Counted from the first letter of the stretch, positions 11,742 to 21,668 are shown. The stretch is DNA of 64,000 nt from an uncultured Alphaproteobacteria bacterium (GCA_902586885.1 CACIJG010000002.1:62001-126000), one strand, 5' to 3'. Notes: generated by a model from the sequence alone, not told the origin. Translations and numbers: made by a program.

Positions 11742-12131
11742 TTGTTGCCAAAATTTAAGCACAAGCAGGTAAAATTTGATGAAGGGGAGATTGTATACTC
11801 CTTAGGGGCTGACGCAAAGAACATCTACCTGATCCACAGCGGTCATGTGAGCATAAGATCAAAACATGGGTTAGAGTTAGGATTACTTGGTCCAGGAGAA
11901 ATATTTGGAGAGGTTGGTCGTGTCATTGGTTCTCCCAGAACAGTAACGGCTAAAGCAAAAACAGACTGTATTTTATATGAAATTGAATGGAAGAAACTGC
12001 AAAAAAAATTAGACGAAGCAGATCCTGTCTTGGTTGCGATAACACGAGGTCTGTCTTTACGTATAGGTGACGCAAATGATTTGGCTGAGAAGCTTTGGCT
12101 TGAGTTGAGTGTCTACAAATCTCTGGAGTAA
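11742..12131 (+). CDS. Single-domain cyclic-nucleotide-binding protein
   Basis: A 129-residue protein that is almost entirely one cNMP-binding beta-roll. It has the G-X-hydrophobic turns (SGHVSIRSKHG) and a phosphate-binding cassette, GEIFGEVGRVIGSPRTVTA, with the key Glu and Arg. There is no helix-turn-helix, kinase or channel domain, so it is not a CRP-type activator. It starts at TTG 11742, two bases after the cyclase stop, and is almost certainly co-translated with it. It probably senses the cAMP made by that enzyme and acts through an unknown partner. It converges on the next gene with a 12-base gap. Confidence 0.8.
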   Translation: MLPKFKHKQVKFDEGEIVYSLGADAKNIYLIHSGHVSIRSKHGLELGLLGPGEIFGEVGRVIGSPRTVTAKAKTDCILYEIEWKKLQKKLDEADPVLVAITRGLSLRIGDANDLAEKLWLELSVYKSLE

Positions 12132-12143
12132 ACACTAGGCTCT

Positions 12144-13424
12144 CTACCAAGATTTTAACCGAGTCCAAATATCTAAAAAGTTTAAAAAATACGGTTTGCT
12201 AAAAAAGTTAAGAGGGCTGAGCTTTAAATTTGTCGAACTATACGCCGTTGCGCCCCTTTTGTCGCCCATGGTCTGATATCCAACTTTGTATCCTAAATAG
12301 GGAGATAAAACTGTTCCTGAACCACAAAAACCCATTGCATAATTAATTTTGTTAATTCGACCCACATGAGGCAACTGATTAAAGGTAAATCCTGTATTGC
12401 CAGACCAGCTATAGTCTATATTTATTTCTTTCATTTTGGGCCAGATCTCAATCATTGTTTCTTTCAACCTCGAAGTAGCTTTTTCGTTGGGTATATTCAA
12501 CATAGACGCCCTTCCTCCAAATATTATCCGTTTATTATCAGGTGATTTTCGAAAGTACGAGTGCTTTGATCTTGTCTCAACCAACATCTTATTTGATGGG
12601 ATGAGGCTTCTAATAAAGTTGTCTGACAATTCTTCAGTAACAACTATATAACTTGGAATAGGAAAAACTCTTCTGAAAAACCATGGAAAATTGTTTCCAG
12701 TGTAACCGTTTGTTGCCATAATAATCTTGCTTGCATTAATTGATTTTCCATTGCTAAGAAATACAGTCCATTTTTTATTGTTTCTGTCTATTCTTTTTGC
12801 CTCAATGTTAGAGTTTATCTGTACACCTTTACTCAAAGCAAAATTGATAAGTCCATCGTGAAACATTTTAGGGTTAAGAGAGCAATGTTCAGAAAAATGA
12901 ATGCCACCAAAATATTTCTCCGTTGAAATATATTCAGTTAAATCTTTCTTTTCCAAGATATCAACTTTTGCATCTGATTTTCGAGAAATATTTTCAGCCA
13001 TTTTTTTCTGAGTTGAAAAATGATCTTTTGTCCAAGCCAGCTGAATTCTTCCAGAATTATGAAAATCACATTTTATTTTATTTTTCTGAATTATGTCCCT
13101 CACAAAAGTTAATGCAATCGGAGCTTCTTCAAAAATTGCATCAGCTACAATTTCCCCAAAAGTATTTTTGACTTTTTCCCAACTTACTCTTGGATGTGCT
13201 CCAAACATTCCCCCATTTCTTGTTGATGCGCCTTCTCCCGGATTAGCTTTATCAATAACTAAAGTGTGTGCTCCAATCTCGCTCGTAGCTAACGCGGCAC
13301 ACAAGCCTGTATAACCTCCTCCAATTATCAGAACATCGACTTGGGTTGGCACTTCTTTTTTCCCAGAAAAAAAAGAATTATTTCCTTCCCACCAATAAGG
13401 ATATTGTTTTAAGTTCTTGATAAT
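12144..13424 (-). CDS. FAD-dependent amine oxidoreductase (DAO/PuuB-like)
   Basis: A glycine-oxidase/DadA-fold flavoprotein: VDVLIIGGGYTGLCAALA near the N-terminus is the Rossmann FAD motif, followed by NPGEGASTRNGGMFG and a C-terminal GFCGSGTVLSPYLG that closes the FAD site. It resembles gamma-glutamylputrescine oxidase and other secondary-amine oxidases; the substrate cannot be read from sequence. The first ordinary start is GTG 13352, but the frame is open upstream and encodes KQYPYWWE, a common opening of this family. An AAGGA site precedes an ATT at 13424, so I extend the gene to there (426 residues). It is 25 bases after the next FAD gene. Confidence 0.8.
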   Translation of the reverse strand: MIKNLKQYPYWWEGNNSFFSGKKEVPTQVDVLIIGGGYTGLCAALATSEIGAHTLVIDKANPGEGASTRNGGMFGAHPRVSWEKVKNTFGEIVADAIFEEAPIALTFVRDIIQKNKIKCDFHNSGRIQLAWTKDHFSTQKKMAENISRKSDAKVDILEKKDLTEYISTEKYFGGIHFSEHCSLNPKMFHDGLINFALSKGVQINSNIEAKRIDRNNKKWTVFLSNGKSINASKIIMATNGYTGNNFPWFFRRVFPIPSYIVVTEELSDNFIRSLIPSNKMLVETRSKHSYFRKSPDNKRIIFGGRASMLNIPNEKATSRLKETMIEIWPKMKEINIDYSWSGNTGFTFNQLPHVGRINKINYAMGFCGSGTVLSPYLGYKVGYQTMGDKRGATAYSSTNLKLSPLNFFSKPYFLNFLDIWTRLKSW

Positions 13425-13449
13425 GTTTTCCTTTAAATAATGATTTTAC

Positions 13450-14808
13450 CTAACTCCAAGGATAGGGACTGTTTGAAACTGGATGTAAATTACCTTTTTC
13501 AAATCGGTTGTATCTAAAAGGATCGAGTAAGGATTGCTTGTTACCTAAAATCTCTTCGACCATTAAATGTCCTACACCAATCATTTTCCATCCATGGTTA
13601 GAATCTGCTATTATGCTGACATTTTCTCTAAAGTGATCAAAAATTGGAAAACTATCTGGAGTAAAACAACCTATCCCACCAGACGGTTCTTTATGATAAC
13701 TTGACATTGTGCCTTCAAACCTTTTATGGCAATGAGCAAGAGCTGAAACCCACATGTTTGCAAACTTTTTACTGGAAATAAACTCAGTGCTAGAAGGCCC
13801 ATACGGATCTACAGCAACATCGTCTACCGGAGTTTCTACTTTATATGGAGATGCTCCTCCTTGTACACCGCCAAAATGGGGGTCAGGTTTATAATAAATG
13901 CCCCATATCTCATCAGTTATTTTTGATCCGTCTATATCGGAATATAATGTCGCATCGGTATCAACGTGCATAACTGGCGGAATGGCTCCTTTATTTGTTC
14001 GAAGCACTTCGGGGTTAACCTTTAAAACACCTTCTTCAAGCTGCCAATATCGCCACATATTTTCTTCGTGAAAAATACTTTCTTTCGGATTTTTAATATT
14101 TATTTTCTGAGGTAGTTCCAACATGCTCCACAAATCTCTAATCCATGGGCCCGCTCCAATTACCACTCTATCGCACTCAATTGAACCTCTATTAGTCTCA
14201 ACACTCTTCACAGCAGTCGAATTATTTTCAGAAATAAAACCTAATACTTCTGTTTCACCATAGATTGTTACACCTAAACCTTCAACGATGTTGGCTAAAG
14301 AGAAAATAGTTTTTGTTTGATTAGAGTAACCCCCTCTCTTTTCGTGAAGAACGGAAGTAATTCCTTTAGCTTGCCAATCATCAAATATTTCCTTCATGTA
14401 CCTCTCTGAATTCTTTTCTCCCTCAACAAGTACACTTTCGTAAGCTATCAATTGTTGTTCATGATGGATCTTTTGAATATCCCCCCTCATTGATTCACAA
14501 GAGACCTGCATATAACCGACAGGATGATAATGCAGAGCTCGTGGATCTGACTCCCAGATTCCCACTGAATGTGCCATTAACTTTCTCATTGCAGGTTGGA
14601 AATAATTATTCCTAATAACACCACACGCTATTCCAGAAGCCCCAGCGGCAAGTCCAGTTTTATCCAATATTGCAATTTTCCCATCAACAGGAATGTCTAG
14701 CTCAATATATTTTTTTGCTAGTTGCCAGGCAGTGGATAGTCCGTGAATACCTGCGCCAATTATCACGTTTTCGATCCTGGATGGTATTGCCATATTCAAA
14801 AATCCCAT
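13450..14808 (-). CDS. FAD-dependent oxidoreductase, DAO/sarcosine-oxidase fold
   Basis: A 452-residue flavoprotein of the DAO superfamily. The FAD motif VIIGAGIHGLSTAWQLA lies at about residues 15-31, followed by GLAAGASGIACGVIRNNYF, where the SG-x-AC-G-V-I-R-N pattern matches SoxB-like and dimethylglycine-oxidising enzymes. GAGPWIRDLW and a C-terminal DSNHGWKMIGVGHLMVEEIL close the cofactor site. It stands back to back with soxB, sharing a 66-base promoter gap. A role upstream of sarcosine oxidase, such as dimethylglycine oxidation, is plausible but unproven. Starts at 14808 or at ATG 14793 are both possible. Confidence 0.75.
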   Translation of the reverse strand: MGFLNMAIPSRIENVIIGAGIHGLSTAWQLAKKYIELDIPVDGKIAILDKTGLAAGASGIACGVIRNNYFQPAMRKLMAHSVGIWESDPRALHYHPVGYMQVSCESMRGDIQKIHHEQQLIAYESVLVEGEKNSERYMKEIFDDWQAKGITSVLHEKRGGYSNQTKTIFSLANIVEGLGVTIYGETEVLGFISENNSTAVKSVETNRGSIECDRVVIGAGPWIRDLWSMLELPQKINIKNPKESIFHEENMWRYWQLEEGVLKVNPEVLRTNKGAIPPVMHVDTDATLYSDIDGSKITDEIWGIYYKPDPHFGGVQGGASPYKVETPVDDVAVDPYGPSSTEFISSKKFANMWVSALAHCHKRFEGTMSSYHKEPSGGIGCFTPDSFPIFDHFRENVSIIADSNHGWKMIGVGHLMVEEILGNKQSLLDPFRYNRFEKGNLHPVSNSPYPWS

Positions 14809-14874
14809 TTAGATTTCTCAGTAATGTAACATTTTATTCAAAGCTAATTAAAGAAATAGTCAAGAACAAAGAAA

Positions 14875-16125
14875 ATGAAATACTCAGGATTGAAAATTTT
14901 TTTGGAAGGTCTTACGGGTAATAAAGGCTGGAAACCTCTTTGGCGCAATCCAGAACCAAAGCCCAAGTACGATATCATAATTATTGGTGGCGGAGGTCAC
15001 GGGCTTGCTACCGCCTACTATTTATCGAATACTTTTAATATAAAAAACGTGGCTGTTATTGAGAAGGGATGGCTTGGATCAGGAAACATTGGTCGAAACA
15101 CGACTATCATACGGTCAAACTATCTTCTTCCAGAAAATGAGCCCTTTTATGAATTCTCGATGAAGCTATGGGAGAATTTGGAAAAGGATTTCAATTACAA
15201 CGCAATGGTAAGTCAAAGAGGGGTAATGAACATTTTCCACAGTGACTCACAAAGAGACGCATTTGTTAGGCGGGGAAACGCTATGATTATGTCTGGAGCA
15301 GATGCTGTTATCTTGGATGAAAAAGATTTAAAAAAAATGACGCCCTTTTTGGATTTTGATAATGCTCGATTCCCCATAAAAGGAGCTTTATGGCAACCAA
15401 GAGGAGGATCTGTAAGACATGACGCAGTTGCTTGGGGATACGCGAAAGGTGCAGACGCGAAAGGAGTTGACATTATTCAAAACTGTGAAGTCACTGGGTT
15501 CATCATAAAAAACGGGCGCTGTCTGGGTGTTGAAACAAATAAAGGGACAATCAAATCAACAAAGATCGCTTCCTGTGTAGCAGGGTCTTCAAGTAAAGTC
15601 ATGAGCAAGGCAGGAATTAAATTGCCGATCGAAAGCCATGTATTACAGGCATTTGTGTCTGAAGGACTAAAGCCTGTTTTACCCGGGGTCATAACCTTTG
15701 GTGCAGGTCACTTCTATGTTAGCCAATCTAACAAAGGAGGACTTGTTTTTGGAGGTGACATCGATGGATATAATTCTTATGCGCAAAGAGGAAATCTCCC
15801 AGTTGTCGAAGATGTTTGTGAAGGAGGAATGGCAATTATGCCGATGATAGGAAGAGCTAGATTGTTGAGAATGTGGGGAGGAATAATGGATATGTCCATG
15901 GATGGCTCTCCCTTTATAGACAAAACTGATATAAAGGGTTTATTTTTTAATGGAGGTTGGTGTTATGGAGGTTTTAAGGCCACTCCAGCAAGTGGCTATT
16001 GTTATGCGCATTTGTTAGCGACAGGAAAACCACATAAAACTGCGGAGAGCTTTCTTTTGAAGAGATTTGAGAAAGGCCTGATAATTGATGAAAAAGGCCA
16101 AGGCAACCAACCCAATTTGCATTAG
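14875..16125 (+). CDS. soxB: Sarcosine oxidase beta subunit
   Basis: Subunit of the heterotetrameric sarcosine oxidase carrying FAD and the covalent flavin site where sarcosine is oxidised. It starts MKYSGLKIFLEGLTGNKGW, typical of SoxB, then YDIIIIGGGGHGLATAYYL (FAD motif) and GSGNIGRNTTIIRSNY. The C-terminus contains NGGWCYGGFKATPASGY, the flavin-closing block. At 416 residues it is the normal length. It is the first gene of the operon soxB-soxD-soxA-soxG-fhs-folD and diverges from the FAD oxidoreductase at 13450. Confidence 0.95.
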   Translation: MKYSGLKIFLEGLTGNKGWKPLWRNPEPKPKYDIIIIGGGGHGLATAYYLSNTFNIKNVAVIEKGWLGSGNIGRNTTIIRSNYLLPENEPFYEFSMKLWENLEKDFNYNAMVSQRGVMNIFHSDSQRDAFVRRGNAMIMSGADAVILDEKDLKKMTPFLDFDNARFPIKGALWQPRGGSVRHDAVAWGYAKGADAKGVDIIQNCEVTGFIIKNGRCLGVETNKGTIKSTKIASCVAGSSSKVMSKAGIKLPIESHVLQAFVSEGLKPVLPGVITFGAGHFYVSQSNKGGLVFGGDIDGYNSYAQRGNLPVVEDVCEGGMAIMPMIGRARLLRMWGGIMDMSMDGSPFIDKTDIKGLFFNGGWCYGGFKATPASGYCYAHLLATGKPHKTAESFLLKRFEKGLIIDEKGQGNQPNLH

Positions 16126-16138
16126 AGAGTTAAGGATT

Positions 16139-16429
16139 ATGATTATAAAGCACCCTCTACTAGGACCGAGAGACTCTTCAGAATTCGTTTACAAAGGAGA
16201 TGCCTCATTATTAGATAGACCAAAGTGGAACGGTCAAAAAAGTGAGAAGAAATTTTATGAATACGGATATTTGAGAAAGAACCCTGCTGGTTCCCATAGG
16301 GAACTTTGGTATCACGAACAAGGAGATCGCTCCTGGCTAGTTGTTACAAGAAACACAATATCTCATGAGATAGAGAAAGTAGAACTTGCAAGAGACATAG
16401 CTAGAAAAAAGAAAGCTAAAGCAAAATGA
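16139..16429 (+). CDS. soxD: Sarcosine oxidase delta subunit
   Basis: The small zinc-binding structural subunit of heterotetrameric sarcosine oxidase. The 96 residues start MIIKHPLLGPRDSSEFVYKG and contain RPKWNG, YLRKNPAGSHRELWYHEQ and GDRSWLVVTRNT, all hallmark SoxD segments. The usual zinc cysteine-rich start (xxCPxCG) is absent: H-P-L-L-G-P-R-D replaces it, so the zinc site looks altered. I chose ATG 16139 with AAGGA just ahead, not the earlier in-frame ATG inside soxB. Its stop overlaps the soxA start (ATGA). Confidence 0.9.
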   Translation: MIIKHPLLGPRDSSEFVYKGDASLLDRPKWNGQKSEKKFYEYGYLRKNPAGSHRELWYHEQGDRSWLVVTRNTISHEIEKVELARDIARKKKAKAK

Positions 16430-19362
16430 GAAACATAAGACACCCGATAGTAAGAGGAAAAAAAATCACTTTTACTTTTAATGGTAAAAGGATGAGAGGA
16501 TTCCAGGGCGACACACTGGCTTCTGCACTTATCGCGAATAATGTGAAAGTAGTTGGGAGATCTTTTAAATATCATAGACCTAGAGGGATATTTAGCGCAG
16601 GCTCTGAAGAGCCAAACGCTCTTGTGGAAATAGGTAGAGGAGCATATCAAGAACCTAATACCAAGGCTACTACCGTAGAATTATTTGATGGTCTGGTTGC
16701 TAATAGTCAGAATTACCGTGGCACCGTAAATTTCGATTTGATGGCAATAATTGGTTTATTCTCTAGGTTTCTGGGTGCAGGATTCTATTATAAAACATTT
16801 ATGTGGCCCAAAAGCTTTTGGGAAAAAATTTATGAACCTGCAATAAGATCTTCTGCTGGCTTAGGAAGGCTATCGATGAAACCTGATCCAAGTAGATATG
16901 ACAAAGGATTTCTACACTGTGACTTTCTTATAGTTGGATCAGGGGTGTCAGGACTGATTGCTGCGGAACAGATTGCTAATTCTGGGGCCAGAGTACTGTT
17001 TTTAGAAGAAGATTTTAAAACAGGAGGTCGCCTTAATTCAGAAGATCTAATAATAAATCAAATTCCATGCTCCGAGTGGGCAGAAAAGTGTGTTACTAGG
17101 TTAAAAAAATTAGAGAATGTAAGAATTCTTACGCGAACATCTCTATATGGCTCATTTGATCACGGAATATATGGAGCTTTAGAAAAAAAAACTGACCATC
17201 TTTCAAAAAATCAGGACAAACCAAGGCAAATTCTTTGGAAAATTTATGCGAAACATTGTGTTTTGGCTTCAGGTGCCGTCGAACGCTCAATAGTCTTTCC
17301 AAACAACGATCGTCCAGGCATAATGCTCTCTGGGGCTGTCAGGACTTACGCAAATAGGTTTGGATCCTCTTTTGGAAAAACGGCTGCTGTGTTTACAAAT
17401 AACGATGACGGATGGAAAACGGCTAATGACCTATCTAATATCGGAGTAAAAGTAGTCGGAGTAATTGATACTAGGAAAAATATTAAACCTCCTTCAGATA
17501 AATACCCCTCCTACACAAATAATTCAATAGTAGACACCTTTGGCAGAAAAGGAATTACTAGGATAAAACTAAAAACTGGTAAAATCCTAAAAATCGACTT
17601 GCTAGCCGTATCTGGAGGTTGGGGCTCTAATGTACACCTTACCTGCCATAAAGGAGATAAACCTCGTTGGGATGAAAACCTCCTTAACTTTGCTCCAAGT
17701 AAAGATATCGGCAAACAAAACATAACACCTGTTGGAGCTGCAAAAGGGATTTTCGCATTAGACAAATTAATAGTTGATACTCAAAAAACAATTTCAAAAC
17801 TCATTAAAGACTTAGGATATAAATTATCTCCTACTATCCCGATAACTTCTAGCAAGGAAAAATATTCGTGTGCTCCCGACTGGTATTTTAGCTTTGGGAA
17901 GAAAAGCGCTTGGGTTGATTTGCAAAATGACGTTACAAAAAAAGACATTGAACTAAGTTTCAAAGAAGGCTTCAGATCAGTCGAGCATCTTAAGCGCTAT
18001 ACCACTCTTGGAATGGCTACAGATCAAGGAAAAACATCAAATGTTTTAGGTCTGGCAATTATGTCCGACCTAGAAAAAAAACATATCTCTGAATTGGGCA
18101 CAACAGTTTTTCGACCTCCCTATGTGCCGGTTGCCATTGGGGCATTAGCCGGCCGTTCCAGAGGAAAAGATTTTAAACCTATTCGTTTAACTCCATCCCA
18201 CAATTTTGCGCAAAAACTGGGAGCAGTATTTGTGGAAGCTGGTAACTGGCTTAGAGCTCAATGGTTTCCGAAAGAAGGAGAAAGAACTTGGCGTGAGAGC
18301 GTTGATAGAGAAGTCCTCCAAACAAGGAGATCTGTGGGTATTTGTGATGTTACAACATTAGGAAAAATTGATATTCAAGGAAGAGATGCAGCAGAATTTT
18401 TAAATATGGTTTATGCTAATGCGTTTGCGAAACTTCCAATCAACAAGGTAAGGTATGGCCTTATGTTAAGGGAAGACGGCATTTCCTATGATGATGGAAC
18501 TACTGCTAGGTTCAGTGAGACCCACTTTGTTATGACAACAACAACAGCAAACGCTGTTCTAGTATATAGGAATCTAGAATTTGTTAGACAGTGCTTAATG
18601 CCAGACCATGACATTCACCTGATTTCTACAACAGATTCTTGGGCTCAATTTGCTGTAGCCGGGCCAAACTCACGTAAACTCTTACAAAAAGTGGTTGATA
18701 AACCGAAAGACTTATCAAACGAAAAATTTCCATTTATGGCCTGCACGGAACTAACCATTTGCGGAGGCGTCAGCGCGAGGCTTTTTCGTATTTCATTTTC
18801 TGGTGAATTAGCCTACGAAATTGCTGTCCCAACTCAATACGGAAATTCATTGTTTAAAACTCTCCTTGTCGCTGGAAAAGAGTTTAACGCTATTCCTTAC
18901 GGGACAGAAGCTTTAGGCGTAATGCGGATAGAAAAAGGCCATGCAGCAGGAAATGAATTAAATGGGCAAACAACGGCACAGAACCTAGGAATGAGTAAAT
19001 TGATTTCTAAGAAAAGCGATTGTATCGGTAACAAACTATCTGAAAGACCAGAGTTTAATAAAAGTGACATAAAAATAATGATGGGATTTCAACCAACGAA
19101 TAAATCTCAAAGTATAGAAGCAGGCTCCCATCTAATAAAAATGGGGGCAAAACCGGTTCTAGAAAACGATGAAGGTTGGCTTTCGTCCGTTGCCTTTTCT
19201 CCCATTCTTGGCCATTCCATCGCTTTGGGGTTTATAAAAAGAGGAGATCTACGCCTTGGGGAAAAAGTTTTAGCTGTTAACCCACTTAAAAATAAAAAAG
19301 TTGAAGTAGAGATAGTTTCTCCTCACTTTATAGATCCAGAAGGAGTAAAGCTTCGTGCATAA
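16426..19362 (+). CDS. soxA: Sarcosine oxidase alpha subunit
   Basis: The 978-residue alpha subunit. An N-terminal 2Fe-2S-like fold without the cluster (GDTLASALIANN, KYHRPRGIFSAG) is followed by an NAD-binding Rossmann domain with FLIVGSGVSGLIAAEQIA (about 165-180), then a second nucleotide-binding part. From about residue 590 a GcvT-like domain (RTWRESVDREVLQTRRSVGICD, later GTEALGVMRIEKGH) binds tetrahydrofolate and captures the methyl carbon as 5,10-methylene-THF. It overlaps soxD by four bases and soxG by eight. Full length and all expected domains are present. Confidence 0.95.
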   Translation: MRNIRHPIVRGKKITFTFNGKRMRGFQGDTLASALIANNVKVVGRSFKYHRPRGIFSAGSEEPNALVEIGRGAYQEPNTKATTVELFDGLVANSQNYRGTVNFDLMAIIGLFSRFLGAGFYYKTFMWPKSFWEKIYEPAIRSSAGLGRLSMKPDPSRYDKGFLHCDFLIVGSGVSGLIAAEQIANSGARVLFLEEDFKTGGRLNSEDLIINQIPCSEWAEKCVTRLKKLENVRILTRTSLYGSFDHGIYGALEKKTDHLSKNQDKPRQILWKIYAKHCVLASGAVERSIVFPNNDRPGIMLSGAVRTYANRFGSSFGKTAAVFTNNDDGWKTANDLSNIGVKVVGVIDTRKNIKPPSDKYPSYTNNSIVDTFGRKGITRIKLKTGKILKIDLLAVSGGWGSNVHLTCHKGDKPRWDENLLNFAPSKDIGKQNITPVGAAKGIFALDKLIVDTQKTISKLIKDLGYKLSPTIPITSSKEKYSCAPDWYFSFGKKSAWVDLQNDVTKKDIELSFKEGFRSVEHLKRYTTLGMATDQGKTSNVLGLAIMSDLEKKHISELGTTVFRPPYVPVAIGALAGRSRGKDFKPIRLTPSHNFAQKLGAVFVEAGNWLRAQWFPKEGERTWRESVDREVLQTRRSVGICDVTTLGKIDIQGRDAAEFLNMVYANAFAKLPINKVRYGLMLREDGISYDDGTTARFSETHFVMTTTTANAVLVYRNLEFVRQCLMPDHDIHLISTTDSWAQFAVAGPNSRKLLQKVVDKPKDLSNEKFPFMACTELTICGGVSARLFRISFSGELAYEIAVPTQYGNSLFKTLLVAGKEFNAIPYGTEALGVMRIEKGHAAGNELNGQTTAQNLGMSKLISKKSDCIGNKLSERPEFNKSDIKIMMGFQPTNKSQSIEAGSHLIKMGAKPVLENDEGWLSSVAFSPILGHSIALGFIKRGDLRLGEKVLAVNPLKNKKVEVEIVSPHFIDPEGVKLRA

Positions 19363-19915
19363 ACTTAAATTGCAAAAAGAATCTTTTCTAGGAGGTTTTT
19401 CTAAAACCATAAACAATGTTTCTGTAAAAGAAATCATCGACCATAGAATAACTTCCCTTGCTATTCCGTTGACTAGCGAAAAAAAATGCGCCTCGGAATT
19501 TAAAAAGATTTTTAAAAAATTAATGCCAGAAATAGAAAAATCATTATCTATTTCGCAAGGCAACGTTATTTTTAGACTTGCTAGTGATCTGCTTTTTCTA
19601 TGTGAAAATTCAAATAAAAAATTGTCAAAAGCAACATTTGATCTGTTAAAACGAAGCTTCTATAGTACCGACCAAAGTGGAGGTTGGTGTTGTCTTCAGG
19701 TAAGCGGAAATAACGTATTAAATATGTTGGAAAGAATTTGTCCACTTGACCTAGCTGAAGAAAGATTCAAAACTCTGGATGTTAGAAGAACCTCGATGGA
19801 ACATTTAGGTGTTATAATATTTAAGAAAAGTCCAAAAGAATTTCTTTTATATTCTGCGAGTTCATCTTCTAAGTCCTTTCTGCATGCTGTCGAGACATCT
19901 TGTAAAAATCTATAA
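19355..19915 (+). CDS. soxG: Sarcosine oxidase gamma subunit
   Basis: The 186-residue gamma subunit, a GcvT-related small subunit needed for assembly of the tetramer. Sequence is poorly conserved in this family; the recognisable part is the [13 protein letters not shown] region followed by L-E-R-I-C-P-L-D-L and [11 protein letters not shown]. It starts at GTG 19355 inside the end of soxA and is followed 14 bases later by fhs. The position in the soxBDAG order supports the call more than the sequence alone. Confidence 0.88.
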   Translation: MHKLKLQKESFLGGFSKTINNVSVKEIIDHRITSLAIPLTSEKKCASEFKKIFKKLMPEIEKSLSISQGNVIFRLASDLLFLCENSNKKLSKATFDLLKRSFYSTDQSGGWCCLQVSGNNVLNMLERICPLDLAEERFKTLDVRRTSMEHLGVIIFKKSPKEFLLYSASSSSKSFLHAVETSCKNL

Positions 19916-19929
19916 AAAAAGGAAAAAAA

Positions 19930-21645
19930 ATGACAAAAAAATCAACCTTGGGCAAAGAGAAAAAACCAAAAATTAAAACCGACATAGAGATTGCAAGGGA
20001 AGCTATTAAGCTGCCAATACAGGAGATAGGGCAAAAACTAGGTATTGAGGAGACCGATTTAATACCCTTTGGACACGATAAAGCAAAAATTTCTGAAACC
20101 TTCATAAAATCTCTAAAGAGCTATAAAGATGGAAAGTTAATTTTGGTAACGGCGATAAACCCAACCCCCGCAGGAGAAGGGAAGACTACAACAACTGTAG
20201 GTCTTGGTGATGGGCTTAATGCAATTGGGAAAAAAACTGCAGTTTGCATCAGAGAGGCTTCCCTGGGACCCTGCTTTGGGATGAAAGGTGGTGCAGCAGG
20301 AGGGGGATTAGCTCAAGTTGTTCCTATGGAAGATATGAACCTACATTTCACCGGTGATTTTCATGCTATAACTAGTGCGCATAATCTTCTGTCAGCAATG
20401 ATAGACAATCATATATATTGGGGAAATGCTGAAAACATTGATCTTAGAAGAGTTGTATGGCGACGTGTCATGGATATGAATGACAGAGCTTTAAGAGATA
20501 TCGTTACGAGCTTAGGCGGTGTTGCGAATGGCTTCCCAAAGCAAGCAGGATTTGACATTACTGTTGCCTCTGAAGTTATGGCAATACTGTGCCTGGCCAA
20601 TGATTTAGATGATTTGAGGAAGAGACTAGGTGATATAATAGTTGCATACAGAAGAGATAAAAGCCCTGTATTTTGTAGAGACATAAAAGCAGACGGCGCG
20701 ATGACTGTTCTATTGCGGCAAGCCATGCAACCTAACCTTGTACAGACTTTGGAAAACAACCCAGCCTTTGTCCATGGAGGACCATTTGCAAATATTGCGC
20801 ATGGATGCAACTCTGTTATTGCCACCAAGACCGCTCTTAAACTTGCTGACTATGTTGTAACTGAAGCAGGGTTTGGTGCTGATTTAGGAGCTGAAAAATT
20901 TATGAACATTAAATGCCGTAAGGCAGGCTTGACTCCATCAGCAGCGGTTATTGTTGCTACTGTAAGAGCAATGAAAATGAATGGCGGAGTTATTTCCAAA
21001 AATGATCTTGGGCAAGAAAATGTAGAGGCGGTGAAATTAGGATGCGCAAATTTAGGCCGCCATATAGAAAACGTGAAATCTTTTGGGGTCCCTGTGGTTA
21101 TAGCAATTAATCACTTTATTACAGATACAGATGCTGAAATTGAAGCCGTAAAGAAATATGTCGCCGAGCAAGGCTCAGAAGCCATACTGTGTAAGCACTG
21201 GGGTGAAGGCTCACAAGGTATAATACCTCTTGCACAGCGAGTTGTTGAGATGTCAGAAAAGAGTGAAAATAATTTCGCTCCTTTATATAAGGACAAACTT
21301 TCACTATTCGAAAAAATAGAGACAGTGGCAAAAAATATCTATAGAGCGGATGAAGTTTTAGCCAGTAAACCGATTAGAGATCAGCTTAAGCAGTGGGAAG
21401 ATGCAGGATATGGAGATCTACCTATTTGTATGGCAAAAACACAGTATAGTTTCACTACCGATCCAAACAGACGTGGCGCTCCAAATGGTCATGCCACGCC
21501 TATTAGGGAAGTTCGGCTATCTGCTGGAGCAGGTTTTATTGTCGTGATATGTGGAGAGATAATGACTATGCCGGGACTACCAAAAGTCCCTAGCGCAGAG
21601 GCAATAATGCTAAATAAAAAGGGGCATGTAGAGGGTCTTTTCTAA
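19930..21645 (+). CDS. fhs: Formate-tetrahydrofolate ligase
   Basis: Interconverts formate plus THF plus ATP with 10-formyl-THF. The ATP-binding motif [18 protein letters not shown] is at about residues 79-96; [17 protein letters not shown] and the DMNDRALRD segment are the other family signatures. The full 571 residues are present. It lies 14 bases after soxG and 23 before folD, so it is part of the sarcosine operon. In that setting it probably runs in the formate-releasing direction, gaining ATP from the methyl carbon of sarcosine. Confidence 0.95.
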   Translation: MTKKSTLGKEKKPKIKTDIEIAREAIKLPIQEIGQKLGIEETDLIPFGHDKAKISETFIKSLKSYKDGKLILVTAINPTPAGEGKTTTTVGLGDGLNAIGKKTAVCIREASLGPCFGMKGGAAGGGLAQVVPMEDMNLHFTGDFHAITSAHNLLSAMIDNHIYWGNAENIDLRRVVWRRVMDMNDRALRDIVTSLGGVANGFPKQAGFDITVASEVMAILCLANDLDDLRKRLGDIIVAYRRDKSPVFCRDIKADGAMTVLLRQAMQPNLVQTLENNPAFVHGGPFANIAHGCNSVIATKTALKLADYVVTEAGFGADLGAEKFMNIKCRKAGLTPSAAVIVATVRAMKMNGGVISKNDLGQENVEAVKLGCANLGRHIENVKSFGVPVVIAINHFITDTDAEIEAVKKYVAEQGSEAILCKHWGEGSQGIIPLAQRVVEMSEKSENNFAPLYKDKLSLFEKIETVAKNIYRADEVLASKPIRDQLKQWEDAGYGDLPICMAKTQYSFTTDPNRRGAPNGHATPIREVRLSAGAGFIVVICGEIMTMPGLPKVPSAEAIMLNKKGHVEGLF

Positions 21646-21668
21646 AACTCTCTTTATGAGGATGAAAT

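Noticed and set aside
16085-16138. Longer soxD start inside the end of soxB
   Set aside because: The added residues are not SoxD-like, and ATG 16139 has its own ribosome site and gives the family N-terminus.
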